From Quillaja saponaria (taxonomy: Eukaryota; Streptophyta; Magnoliopsida; Fabales; Quillajaceae): 64,000 bases of DNA. The notes below the pieces were generated by a model, which was given only the letters and a program-made list of their open reading frames with translations, did not search any database and was not told where the DNA came from. Positions 47,763 through 60,791 of the stretch are shown one piece after another. The DNA lies in NCBI GenBank assembly GCA_029379385.1, contig CM055615.1:930001-994000 (forward strand), in the 5' to 3' direction. The position numbers were made by a program, and so were the translations under genes. Position 1 is the stretch's first letter. Each line of letters begins with the position of its first letter.

Positions 47763-50700
47763 ATGAGTAGCAAAGAAAACAAGAGAGGAGGACAAGAGGG
47801 GGAATGTGGACAATCATTTTTGCAGAATGGTTCCATGACGACCCTGCAGCCACCAATTGATGAGAATCTACTGGTTGACCCGAAATTACTGTTTATTGGG
47901 GCGAAAATCGGTGAGGGAGCCCATGGGAAAGTTTATGAAGGAAGGTCAGTTCCAAAATAATTTCAGAATGTTGTTCTGCTTATCGTAAAAGTTGAAATTT
48001 TTCTTTATGGTTCCCAAAATTTATGCAACGAATATGGTCTGAAGAAAACAGAAGGAGCCATAATTTTTATGCATGTAAGACCTAGTAATTCACTGATTAA
48101 GTATGATGTACAGCTTTTCACAATCATGTAGTCTTTTGTGCGTTTCAATATGCTAAAAGCAGTCTTCTGCTCGAATTGTTGTATTCTGGTCGTGTCATAA
48201 TGATTCAGTGTCTGGAGTTCTTGTTTTAGGCTTAAGTTAATTGTAGCTTGATGCAACAACTAAGTTTGTGTCTCCTCGTTGACATAGTTTGTACTTTGTT
48301 CATGACTAGTATCTGTATTGCATTTTGTTGGGTAAATGTTGTCTAATACCCAAGCAAAAAGATGATTTGTACTGTATTTAATTTTTATTTAGTACTGACT
48401 CCTAACACTTATGAAAAGGCAATTATATCTATGTATTCCAATTTAAATAGCTTAATCCCCACAGATTAAGATTTTATTGTTCTGTAGTCAACTAGTGATT
48501 CATTGAACTGTAAGGTTGTGCATGTACCTGGTTTATCTGGAACCCGTTGTCACTGTTACATAGGTGTAGATTAATAATTTTCCAGGTATGGAGAGCAAAT
48601 TGTTGCAATTAAAGTTCTAAATCGTGGGAGCACTTCAGATGAAAGAGTTTCACTTGAGAATCGTTTTTCTCGGGAAGTTAATATGATGTCTCGTGTAAAA
48701 CATGAGAATCTTGTCAAGGTGAGTGTTGTTATTATAACCATAACTGCCATTATCTGTTACATTTTTTCAATTGTTTACGTACTGTTCTGCTTTACCCCGC
48801 AATAAAGAGAAGAACTGCCAGAAGCCTATTTGTGTAATACATGTGGTGTACCTCTCATAACTCACAAGCCTTTGCTGTTTGCTTGTACATGCATTGTGGC
48901 TAGTATTTCCTCTAAAATGAGCAATTGCACTTTCTTGTCTTTTTTGCAGTTTATTGGAGCTTGTAAGGATCCGCTAATGGTCATAGTTACAGAACTCTTA
49001 CCAGGGATGTCATTGCGGAAATATTTAGTTAGCATCCGTCCTAAAGTTTTAGACATTCGTATGGCTATAAATTATGCCCTTGACATTGCTCGTGCCATGG
49101 ATTGCCTGCATGCCAATGGAATCATACATAGAGATTTGAAACCTGGTACCTCTTATGACTCCTTGAGTAATTTTACACTTAGGTCTAATAGGTGAATCGT
49201 GTGATGTCATGATGTGTATTAATATCCATTGTGTTGTTATGGATTCCTTGATTTCTGAATCCTAATGTTATATAGGTTACAGGTTGCTATTTGTTTTCTT
49301 TTAAATGAATATTGCCCTCACTATACATGTATAAGTGGGTTTTAATATCTTGGTTACATTTGAAATATGACCACAGGTGTGTCAATATCAGTGCTAATTG
49401 GAACAGTTCTAACAATTGATGGGATTGAATACCATTACTGCTTTTTGTATAAATTAATTTTATCACAATGAGTGCTAGTTTATTAGCAGGACTTCTGATT
49501 TTCTAGTGTATTAATTGTGTTTTTCTTTTTTCAGAAATGTATAAAAATAATGAATCAAAGCCAGAGGTGTAGCCTCCTTCACCTGCAAAACATACATGAT
49601 GTTGTACTTCTTAACCGTTTGACTTTTTGCTCTAGTATAATGGTCAATGCTTTTAGTTATTGAATAAATCTTGGTTTATATTTTCTGAATTTCATCTGTT
49701 AACGTGTCCAAATTTTGTTCACTCAGCTAAATTAACAAACGAAGATTTGATTGCAGACAATCTGTTGCTTACTGCAAACCAGAAGTCTGTTAAGCTTGCA
49801 GACTTTGGTCTTGCAAGAGAAGAATCTGTGACTGAAATGATGACTGCAGAAACTGGTACCTACCGTTGGATGGCTCCTGAGGTATGTTGTTTTCTGGGAA
49901 ACTACAGAAACACATTAATTATGAGAGCTAAAGGATCAGCAATTCATAAATTGGTTGATGCTAACTGCTTATTTTCCGTACTGATCATAGGCATTTAGTA
50001 ATGTGATATAACATGGATGAGTAGGACATTTATCTAGGATGACTGATCATCAATAGGCATATCTACCTACTTGGGCTCCCTTTTCTTATGTGGAATTCAT
50101 ATTCTTAAAATTGTGAGTTTGGGACAAGTCATGTAATAACTCCTATATGCTAGTCATTTCTCAAACTTTATTATGCTCAAGTATCTATCAATCTAAAGTG
50201 TGACATGTGTTCTTTAGGGCATGGATAGCATTGATCTGAAGTTAGTTCTTGAATGTCTATAATGCCTTGTGGTACTTTGATGGTGCTATATTCGGAATGT
50301 TTGATTTGCTCACCATGCCAATAATCTTCATTCTCTTTCTCTCTAGTTCTCCTTTTATATGTATAGGATAATTTTTAATGGCGTCATATTTGTTTATTTG
50401 CAGCTGTACAGTACTGTGACATTGCGACAGGGAGAGAAAAAGCATTACAATAACAAGGTTGATGTCTACAGCTTTGGAATTGTCTTGTGGGAGCTACTGA
50501 CAAACCGTATGCCTTTTGAGGGCATGTCCAATTTACAGGCTGCTTATGCTGCTGCATTTAAGGTGCAAAATTTTCTAACTTACAGAATTTTGGTCTTCAA
50601 TTATCTGGTTGCTATAATTATTCTCCCTGTTCTATTGAGTTTCTGTTCAGATGCCGATTTTAATGTATCAAATGGGGATAGATATGATAATGCTTCTTTT

Positions 50701-51114
50701 ATTCGTTGATTCGTATGTGCTTTTGAGGGATCACCATCTTTCTAATTTATTATTATTTTTGGTTATAAATGAATTGTGTTCATTGCTAATCATGATCTCA
50801 TTTGCGTCTGAGTGCAGCAAGAAAGGCCCAGCCTTCCAGAGGATATATCCCCTGATCTCACCTTTATCATACAGTCATGTTGGGTTGAAGACCCTAACAT
50901 GAGACCAAGCTTTAGTCAAATCATCCGCATGCTCAATGCATTTCTCTTTACGCTCTCACCACCCTCTCCATCTTTGCCAAGATCTGACACAAATGAGGCT
51001 GAGGCAGCACCAACAAGTAATGGTACCATGACTGAATTTTCTGCCCGAAACAGAGGGAAGTTTGCCTTCCTTCGCCATTTATTCACGGCTAAGAGGACCA
51101 AGAACTCACAGTGA
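47763..51114 (+). CDS. Raf-like MAPKKK, group C protein kinase (six exons)
   Basis: Exons 47763-47944, 48586-48718, 48950-49145, 49757-49881, 50404-50562 and 50818-51114 give 363 residues, all in phase. The glycine loop is [13 protein letters not shown] (about 48-61). The ATP lysine is in VAIK (K70), the catalytic loop HRDLKPDN (D167), and the metal-binding DFG is at 186-188. Activation segment and substrate lobe read [20 protein letters not shown] and [20 protein letters not shown]. The C-terminus is [20 protein letters not shown]. This pattern fits the small plant Raf-like group C kinases (At5g01850/ATN1 neighbourhood). They are cytosolic Ser/Thr kinases with no regulatory domain beyond short tails; their pathway is poorly defined. 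All catalytic residues are present, so it should be active. An alternative in-frame acceptor at 49726 would add ten residues inside the catalytic loop. Confidence 0.93.
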
Positions 51115-52786
51115 GGGTTAATATTGAGATGTTCCTTATGTTTTTGTTTCAATCCCTGCACTCCCCAAAGGGGAAAAAAAGAAGCCTTGCCATGGTGTAT
51201 AATTTCAGTGCATCTACAAGTAAACTCTAAAGAGTAATGATTTGCAAACAGTGAAACACGGGAAAAGGGAAACAATGTTGTTGATAGACTCTGCAGAAGG
51301 GCAGAATAGCTACTTACATTTTCCTGTGGATCTTGTTGTACATACATTGGTTTACAAATTTTTATGCGTCAGATTAGTTTTTAACTATCTATAGCAATTC
51401 ATTTGAAGTATCTGTAATTGAAGGAAGCTAAGAGATTGCTGACTCTGGTCAACTTGCAGCATCAATAATTGGAGAAAAGACAGAAAATTTAACAGTTTGC
51501 TTTTGCTTATAGCGAATGTCGGTCTGCTGGTTTTGGCTAATGGTTATGACTAGTGATGCTATGATGTATATGCTAAATGTGGGAGTTTTCGTTTCGTTTC
51601 GTTTCGTTTCAGGCCTTCAAGTAATATTTATTATTTAATGGGAAGGAGATGAAACCTGTAACTTGTTGGAGTGCGATGATCGTTGCCGTCAGTTTGGCCG
51701 TTCATAGTTACCGAGGAAGCATTGAGATTCTCTGCCATGAAAATGAGGCTTGATGAGGTTATGCCCAACTTGAGTATAAATAACATGTACTGAAGCTCGC
51801 TAAACCAACATGCTTTGTTTTATATGGTTAGTTCAGATAACTTGATTTTACTTGTTTTTCAAACAATCAAAATCAACTAGCTCAGTAGCTACGTACCTCA
51901 AAACTGAACTGAATCAAATTGTGCCCACCTCCAAGGCCACCTCATTTCTAGTAGATTGAACTCCATTTTTAAGAATTTTCTTTTTAATGTCTATGGAGTT
52001 GAGATGTATAATTAGTAAAAAGAAAAAAGAATAAAAAATAGAAATAGAAAATTTATGTTTCATGAACTAGAAAATGGGGCTTGTCTTTTTTTCCGATGTC
52101 AAATTTGGTACTGCAAAAAAAAAAAAAAAAAAAAAATTTATTTTTACCAACGAGTTACAAGACAAGAAAAAAAAAAACCAATACATTATTCAAGGTTGTA
52201 CAATTCTGTCTAGTGCCACAACTAGAGAGAGTTCAGACGCACGTGTGAAGAAGAACACAAATGGACGGTGAAGATGTTGGGCAAGTCAAATGGAAACGCA
52301 AAGGTTTCCAGGAAAAGTAGAAGGACTTTAAAGTCAATGCCCCCGTTGGACTCTGGACAATACGGCATTGGCAAGGTAGGAAAGTACAACCACATGGTAG
52401 AGACTAGAGAGAGAGAGAGGAATTTACAGAGAGAAAGGAGTAGAAATTGGGGATCGAAATAAGAGATTGACTGGATAATCTCCCATCGGTTCAAGAAGAT
52501 CCAAGGGAGACTCAGATTTAGGTACATGAAAATGTCATCAATTATCGTTTCATATCTCTTTCACACATTTCTCTGAATGAAGTTGTCGAGAGCGTTTTTC
52601 GACCATGAACATACCAAGCGTTTCAATTTATATGGGGTTTCTGAAATATAAGTAGATGGTTTCCACGAGTGGTCAATAACTCAAAAGAGACAATTGGGTC
52701 TTGGATTTATCTTGTTTTACAGAATTGGGTTTTGGGTTTTGTTCTGATTAGAGAAAATTGACGGGATTCAAGGGTTCTAATGAAAT
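51115..52786. other. Spacer and leader of the CAD1-like gene
   Basis: Contains the kinase 3' UTR, a short (GTTTC)n tract near 51590-51610 and poly-A tracts near 52113-52137. GAGA-rich sequence near 52405-52440 is likely part of the 5' leader of the next gene. No further gene seen. Confidence 0.45.
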
Positions 52787-55700
52787 ATGGAGGAAAATAT
52801 AGCAGCCTTGCACACTGCTACCAACTCTGTGCAAGCATTGGGGAGGGGCTTTGACGTGAACTTCGATACCAGGTTGCTTTATTGTAAAGGAGTAGCCGGT
52901 TCTAGGGTGGTCGAGGTTGATGAAGAACACACTAGGGACCTCTGTTTATATGATGATCTAGTTCTGTTCAATGTTTCCAGGGACATAAAAAACTCCGACG
53001 AGTCTGTTGGCCGTCAGAGTTCTGGGGTTTGCAGCTTCAGTGAGGTATTTCTTTCGATTAAATGGTTTCCCTCGTTTTAGTTTTTGTGAAAAAATTATCT
53101 TGTATTATGTATAGATCCTCAAAAAACTCAGTTTATCTTTTTATACAAGTAGGGGTGCTACTATTAAATTGAATGGTTTAATTTGTATCTGTGTCAATAT
53201 ATTGTGGCCTAAATTGAATGGTTTAAATGGAAAAAATCTAGAATGTCTTTTCAACAAATCAGTAAAAATTTGCATGGTAATTTTAAAGGGGTTTTTCAAA
53301 AGGTTTAGCTTAAGCCTGCAGTGGTGCGTGAGCTTCTTCTTAATCATTTTGCAGTAGTGCCTGCGGTGCAGTTTATTGTAATGGTTTATGTGCATCAATG
53401 TTATTAAAGGCACTAGGCGCACCAAGGCACTAGGGTCCTTTAGAGCCTTGGCTCAAGGCTAGGTGCATGCCTGAGGAAAGCTAGATGCTCTTCTAATAAA
53501 AACTGAAAATTTGCTACAAGCAAAAATTCTAGGCTTCCAGCAAGCAAAAACTAGTATTAGTATGTTATGAAAGAGTAAAAATAGAAAAGAAAGTAGTTAT
53601 AGGCAAGAATTTTAGAAAGTAGAATGGAAAAACAGAAATTTCTAACTAAAGTCAAGAGGGACGATGAGTAGTCCACTAAGTCCTGCACGTAAAAACTAGC
53701 TCTAAGCAACAAATCTAGTGCTTCTGTTTTCTAAATTCCTAGGAAGTCCATCAAGTAGTCCACTAGGGGCCTAGGTGCGCCTTGAGGGAGCTAGGCGTCG
53801 CCTGAGTGAATGAGCCTCGCCTCAGGAGTACAGAGGCAAGAGAGCTGAACTCTCTTGCCTTTTGAGCCTGAGGGGCTCCCGAGGCGAGCCTTTAATAACA
53901 CTGATGTCCATGAAGCATATTTTAAAGTAATTGGCCTAGGACAAAGCTCAAGCATAGCTTGGGCACTCGCAAGTAGCAACACTAGCTGAGCAATAAAAGT
54001 TTGGCATGACATGGTTAGTTTGAAGTAACATAAGGTGATTTCCCTCTTACATCCCTTATTGGGAATTTCAGGATCATATTCCACTAGCAGTGTGTTTTCC
54101 TGCTATATCATCTTTATTTATTCATTGTGCTATTACTATTTACTTTAAAAATAAACTGTTACCTCAGTATTTTTTTTATTGTGCCCAACTATTTGAGACA
54201 GGAAATACTTATATGTTTGAATTGTATTCACATTTTTATTCAAGAGAACTTTAATTATCTCTGGATGTTTGGAAATATTTTTTCTGAATGAAGGCAACCA
54301 TTACATACTGAAAGCCCCTTTAATGAAAAGGAAAAGAAATTGAAATCCTTTCATTCTACGAAATTATTCTTAAGCACATCTATGAATTGACTGCAGATGG
54401 TGGAGTATTTTAATCAGAAGGGAAATATATCAGGAAGTTTTCCTCTTGGGAGCTTCAACTCTGCATTTAGCTTCACTGGTTCTAAACATATTGATGCATC
54501 AGCTACAAAAACTCTTTCTTTGGATGGGTTTTATATTCCTCTTGCCAAGTTCCAGCTTCTAAAACCCCAGTTAGTGTTGCAAGCATATGTCAGACAGGCT
54601 ATCCCTAGTTGTTGGGATCCACCTTTGCTAGCGAGGTATGTATCCAAGTTATCATATGGAGTACAATAACATATTAGCATTAGAGTGTTCCTAACTATTA
54701 TTTACTTTTTTTAACAGCTTTATTGAAAATTTCGGGACACATGTCATTACATCTATAACAATCGGCGGTAAAGATGTAATTTATGTTAAACAACACCAGT
54801 CTTCACCTTTATCAACCAAGGAGATCAAAACCTATGTTCAAGATATTGGAAACCAGAGGTTCTCTGACACCAGTACCTATACAAGTTCAGGTCAAACAAA
54901 ATCAAAGGATAAGGCTAGTTCCACTATTATCCTTTAATACGTACTGTATTGTCTTTATGAACATCAACAATACTTGTCTCAATATTTTAATTATGAATTT
55001 TGCAGGGTGTTGATCCTTGTTTGTTCAACAGCCAAGGGATATACCCTCAACCCACTTCTGCAACATATCTTACTGGGAAAGAAGTATGTGACATCTTTTT
55101 ATAATATCTCTAGTCGGATTGCAATTTCAATGATAGTCTTAGTTTTGATCTAATCTCACCTATTTTTTCTTTAAAAACAACATTAAAGGAGAAATCATGG
55201 GTTTAAAATCTCCGTGCTGCATGAGTATGAAACATACTACCAAAAACCCCCTCACAAGAAAAAAAAAAAAAAAAAAGTAAGAAGAATAAAAAATTATTTA
55301 TCCATTTTTATCTTCTTTGTATTTTTATAAATTAAGGAAATTTGGCTGTAAAGTTTGCGTAATTGAATATGCAAATGAAAAAAATTGTAGAAGCTCTTTA
55401 CAGTGATAACTAATAACATTTCACTTGTTATACTGGTATTGCAAATGAAAGCTAATAAATATGGTTTGTTGCATTGTTTGATGTTACATTGGAGTTGTCT
55501 CTTTAAAATGGTGGTGCCACTTGGAGGGAGGTGAGGGACACCCTTCAGTCCCTTAGCTTTTCTTAATTGGGCTCCTACCAAGATTACTGTTCCCCTCCCC
55601 CTTCACAAACAAGGAAATAAAAAAGTAGCTATTCACATCTCAAGATTCTCAACCTTGTGGGTATCATGCAATGATTGTGTATCTGTTATTATGTTTTATG

Positions 55701-58700
55701 TAAAAAACTGAAGATGTGTGCACCTTTATCTCCAATCAGCCTTTTCTCGAATCACTATTTATCACCTTCTCAAATACTTCTAAAGCCATAAATGTGATAT
55801 CAAATCATAGTTGTTTCAAAGGTCATTAGTTCACAGCTCACTGGCCTCCTTTTTCCATAGTTATTTCAACCATGTGAGTTCATCTTTATTATGATCTTGT
55901 TTTTCCCATTTGCAAGTACATAGGAGTGTTAGTGTGTTAAGAGTTAAGACTCAGATTGCTGTACATAGGGGTGGAACTAAATTTTCGTAGTTCATGTCAA
56001 GTCAGGAGACCAGTTAGGCTTCTCAAAAAAGGAATTCATGTAAAGTTTTTTTTAGTGATCTTTGTAGAAGCTTGGGATGCTAGATTCATACTCTACAGCT
56101 CTGGTGCTTTTTGTTTGTTGGTTGAGGGGAGGAGGGAGGGAATGTTGACAACATTATCAATAGCAATTAAAGGATCTCCGGTAAACTAGGTCATATAGAA
56201 AGTCCATTCATAACCCAACTGATGGAGGATTATAAATGGATCATTTTTTATTTATTTTTTACCAGGGACTGGGAGTAGATGTATTTTCTATAGGGCCTAT
56301 TTTGCTGATGTGATTTATCGCCACTTTAGCTTCTTGTAGCAGCTTGGCCTGTTACTCAGGAATCTCAGTTATTCCATTTCTTGATGTTAGCTATCTATAG
56401 CAGCCAAATAGGATCATTTCCTTCTCAATACATTTGACTTTTTTTCAATTCATCGTGTGGGAGTTTGGACTTTGGATTAATTCCTGTTTATCAATTTATA
56501 TCCATGTGGCTAGAGGGCGAGGGAAGACACGTTTTCTTTTTCTTTTTTATTTAGTTACAAAGTTTATTTTGGACATTGCAGGAGGTTTTGTCTTTTTATT
56601 TTATTTTATTGGAGTAGTTGTTATATAACAAGAGGAGTATACCTTGTGTGGCATCTTCAACCAGCCCTTTCTCCCTCTTTCTCATATAAATGCTTATACA
56701 ATTATGCATTTATTTCATAGATTACTTGAATCCTTTATAATATACTTTGATCTGCTCCTGAGGGTCTGAAAGTATTTTCTTATGTAGTAGTCCCCAAGCC
56801 TCCACTGCCTCCCTACACACCAAAAGGAAATAATAACTTTGCTATATGACCAAGCCACCCGGCACCCAGACATTTGTTGGTAGGTGCAATGTTTTTTTTT
56901 TAAATATCGAAAAAGAATTTTAATTAATGGAAGAAAGAGGAAAAGCAAGCCTATTTCAAAATTAAAAAAGATAGCAAAAATAAAAATAAAAATTGGCAAC
57001 AGGAAAAACATAAGACATTCTCTGGTTATGAGAAACACTGAATCGTCTTTGTGTAGCAGCAATGAATGATCAAAGAGCCTCCTGCTGAAAATCCTTATTG
57101 TTCCCTTCTCTTGTCAATTGCCTCCATCCTATGCCTAAATTTATTTAGAAAACTATTTTTCCCTCGCCGCCCTCTACTATTTCCATAATTAATAGAAAAC
57201 TGCAACTTTTGCATTGCTTTCAAATTTTGTTTCTTTCTGTTTACATTATTTGTAGACACGGTGACCTTAACTTCTTGTCCTAAAGGACTAACTAATTTCA
57301 AACCTAAAGGATCCAATAAAGTTTGTAAACCTGTGTTTTATGCATGAGAACTAGCCTCTTGGGGGTAAACTTTTACTTGCGTTGAGCCCACTCTACACAT
57401 GTTATCGTTTTACTGTTCATTTTTTGAATTAGTGTAAGTTTTCAGCTCAGTATTTCTATGGAAATTTATTGATCAGGACGTGACAGTCATTTTCCGGAGG
57501 AGGGGAGGAGATGACTTAGAACAAAACCACAACCAATGGGCAAGAACTGTCCGTTCCTCCCCTGACATCATTGAGATGACTTTTGTTCCTATCACTGATC
57601 TTCTTGATGGGGTAACTGGAAAGGAGCACTTGACTCGTGCTATTGTCCTCTATCTTGAATGTAAGACAACTTGAGCTTCATGACTTCATGATAGGAGATT
57701 TGAAGTTTTTATTTTATTTTTTTATCTCCAATTTATTAGTAACAGTTAAAGGTGTTTTTTTTGTCATCCTAATTGCTGCAGTATTTGTGTTTGATATCCT
57801 TGCTTTCCTGTAATGTTGTGCACAGATAAACCTCCAATTGAAGAACTGAGATGCTTCCTAGAGTTTCAGATTCCTCGAATATGGGCTCCTGTACGTGACA
57901 AGATTCCTGGTCATCAAAGAAAGGAACCCGTATGCCCATCTTTGCAATTCAGCATAATGGGCCAGAAACTTTATGTCAGTCAAGAGCAGGTATGAGCCTT
58001 TTGTTGTATTTCTGGTTTTGGAGCCTCTCTTGCAAGATCATTTTTTGTTTTGTTTAATGAAATCCACCTTGAAGCGGTGGTGTTTATGAAACCACTCCTG
58101 CAAGGTCATTAATGCATGTGAGTATGTATATTGTGAACCGTGTTAAATTGTTCATAGGATGTGAAAATCAATTTGTTTTGTTTGATTTCTGATGCTTAGG
58201 CAAGTTTTGAATGTGAGACCTACCTAATTCGTCTTTTTAGCTTCCTATATTCAGGTCCAGCGGCATTTGTTAATTATTGAATGTGTTGGAGTCATAAAAC
58301 TTAATGGATTTGATTTAGGTTTGAAACGTTACTCAGACTTAACATGAATGGTGAGAGGTTTTCCTGATACTCGTTGCGATCTTTGAATTTTAGGGGAACA
58401 GAAAGCACATCAGATCATTTCCAAGATAGGAAATTTGATTACAATTCCTCCCACGCAAATGCAACCCTGTTGACTAAAGTGACTATTAGTCCCAAAATGA
58501 ATTTTAAGTTTATCAATTCAATATAATGAAATTAATTTAGAGGGCTAATGTTATAGGCATTTGGGTTTCACCACTAGATAACCTTACCTACTAATTGTTT
58601 GATGTTTGACAGCTTAAGCTTGCACTCCAATGCGTTGTTTAATTTCTAGGTACTGCCTTTAACAATGCCATTGGTGGGTTAAAGAAGCACCTTTGTGGTG

Positions 58701-59625
58701 AAGCCTTGGAAGAAGGCATTTTCCAGTCCATATATTCTAGTCTGAGTTTCAGTGACTACTAGTTATCTGAACTATGCTGCATATGCAAACTGTGCATAAA
58801 ATGTATTAGTAGGCAGTGCTTCGATGAAATACCTTTAGTTGCATGATTTTAGGCAGTTAGAAGTTTGCATTTGAGGATGCTTGTAATTCAAGATGTTTGA
58901 AGTAGTATATAACTATCCAAATCCAGGATACACATTATTGACAAACCTTTTGAGTATTGTTTTATTCACATCTTGCCTTTATGTAAATGCAGATCTCGGT
59001 TGGGCGTAAGCCAGTAACAGGATTACGCTTATGTCTGGAAGGAAGCAAACAGAATCGTCTTTCCATCCATCTACAACACTTGTCATCCCTTCCAAAAATC
59101 CTTCAGCCATACTGGGATACCCATGTGGCAATTGGTGCTCCCAAATGGCTAGGACCTGAGGAGCAAGATAGCAGATGGTTTGAGCCTGTGAAGTGGAAGA
59201 ACTTTTCTCATGTGAGCACTGCCCCAATTGAGAACCCTGAAACCTTCATAGGGGATCTGTCTGGTGTCTTTATAGTCACCGGGACTCAGCTGGGAGTGTG
59301 GAATTTTGGGTCGCGGAATGTCTTGTACATGAAGCTCTTATATTCCAGGTTACCGGGATGCACAATACGTAGATCATTGTGGGACCATGCCCCAAACAAG
59401 TCATCTAAAACTGTGACCGCTGGGAGCCTTTCCAACCATGGAGACTCAAGTTCAGATTCTACAGAAAACAATACAGGGAACAAATTGATGAAACTTGTTG
59501 ACATGTCTGAGATGAGCAAAGGGCCTAGTGATCCTCCTGGTCATTGGTTAGTTACTGGTGGAAAGCTTGGTGTTGAAAAAGGGAAAATTGTTTTGAGAGT
59601 AAAATATTCGTTGCTAAATTACTAA
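52787..59625 (+). CDS. MACPF-domain protein, CAD1-like (seven exons)
   Basis: Exons 52787-53044, 54397-54635, 54718-54913, 55006-55083, 57477-57660, 57826-57989 and 58993-59625 give 583 residues. The N-terminus reads [20 protein letters not shown]. The MACPF signature is [14 protein letters not shown] (about 170-183), with ITVIF-like [16 protein letters not shown] later. The C-terminal part holds [40 protein letters not shown] and the end [17 protein letters not shown]. The closest family is Arabidopsis CAD1 and NSL1, which limit salicylic-acid-dependent cell death and immunity. Plant MACPF proteins resemble animal pore-formers, but pore formation by this group is not established. Intron 3 appears to use a GC donor (54914-54915). 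Intron 4 is 2.4 kb; intron 1 contains a MITE. No defect is seen. Confidence 0.93.
53393..53906. mobile_element. MITE-like element in intron 1 of the CAD1-like gene
   Basis: The left tip CATCAATGTTATTAAAGGC pairs with the reverse complement of the right tip (CATCAGTGTTATTAAAGGC). The interior near both ends is rich in AGGCGC and CCTAGG-like motifs. A strong hairpin, GGCAAGAGAG...CTCTCTTGCC, lies at about 53830-53855. No ORF of interest. A target duplication is not clear. It lies well away from splice sites. Confidence 0.6.
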
Positions 59626-59817
59626 GTTCATTGTTCATGGTTTGTATGATGATGTGCAGTGGTGGCTTTTCTTATTTATACAAGCAGTTTTCTTTGGTGC
59701 TGATAAATTACTTTTCATCATGCATGTAAACTTTTGCAGATAGCTGAACTGGGTTGAGTAGGGTGTAATTTAGTCTTTCATTACTGAATATGTTTTGGGC
59801 AAATTCATTAGTCTTTT

Positions 59818-59848
<31 letters not shown>

Positions 59849-60791
59849 TTTTCTTGGAGTTAGAAATTAGAAGGGGTTTCTAGTTTCTACCCCCATTGAA
59901 CTAGATTTTTCATTTCCTTCAGATAATCAGAATGCAAATATTTCTGCACTCTCCCTTTCGTCGGGTGTACTAAAATGTTTGATTTATTTTTGAGATTATA
60001 AATATAGCCTGTTCTTATCTCTTACCATAGAAAGGGTAAGGGAGCATAAAGTCCTAACAATTATTATTTAAAAAAAAAAAAAAAAAAAGGGAACGAGATA
60101 GCCTGTTGTCTTGTAGTTCTTTAAATAACTTTATTTCTTTTTCAAATTGAATTGAATAAAATAATTCCTTTTTAACAATAAGCCAGCAGCACGCGGGACA
60201 CGAGGGTTTGAAGAAAATTCCGATGATCTCCCAAGTGTTGGAGGCTTGCGGTAGTTCACGTGCTCCTGCTCATTTCTGTTAGCTGTGCTGTAAATAAATA
60301 TATGATATCTAGAATATAACTATATCCACGACAGAAATGGCTGAATCACACATTGTATTTTCACATGATATATCTATCTCTTAAGATCACAGCTTTAGGT
60401 CTCCCATATTCCCATGTTGATGTTTGGTTACAAATCACAATAGTCTGATTCCCTTTGTGACAAATTAAAACAAAAATGAACATCAAATTTTTTTTATTTT
60501 TTTTACTGATCTTACCACATGAGTTAACATATTTCAGATTCTACACAATCTTTATAGTGATACCTCTTTTAAAGTCATCATAATTTTTGGTAGCATGCAA
60601 ATTATTGTGTCAAAATTTGTAAAACTGTTCTGACATCAAAATTATAATACAACCAAAAAAAAAAAACAAATAAGAAATAGCTCCACTTAGAACTTACACA
60701 CACCTCATGCAAAACGAGGTCGGGGTCGATGATATATAATAATGATAGTAATGATAATGAATTAGTAATCAGCTCAGTTCAGCAACCATCC
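59626..60791. other. Spacer between the CAD1-like and CYP716 genes
   Basis: Two long poly-A tracts (about 59818-59841 and 60071-60088) may mark old retroposon tails. A short upstream ATG at 60729 is in frame with the P450 but extends it by 21 non-conserved residues. No other gene. Confidence 0.45.

Noticed and set aside
53141..53425. ORFs on both strands in intron 1 of the CAD1-like gene
   Set aside because: Both are AT-driven, overlap each other and lie inside an intron.
55956..57062. Several ORFs of 60-115 residues in the 2.4-kb intron 4 of the CAD1-like gene
   Set aside because: Hydrophobic or Lys-rich low-complexity products without motifs; ordinary intron sequence.
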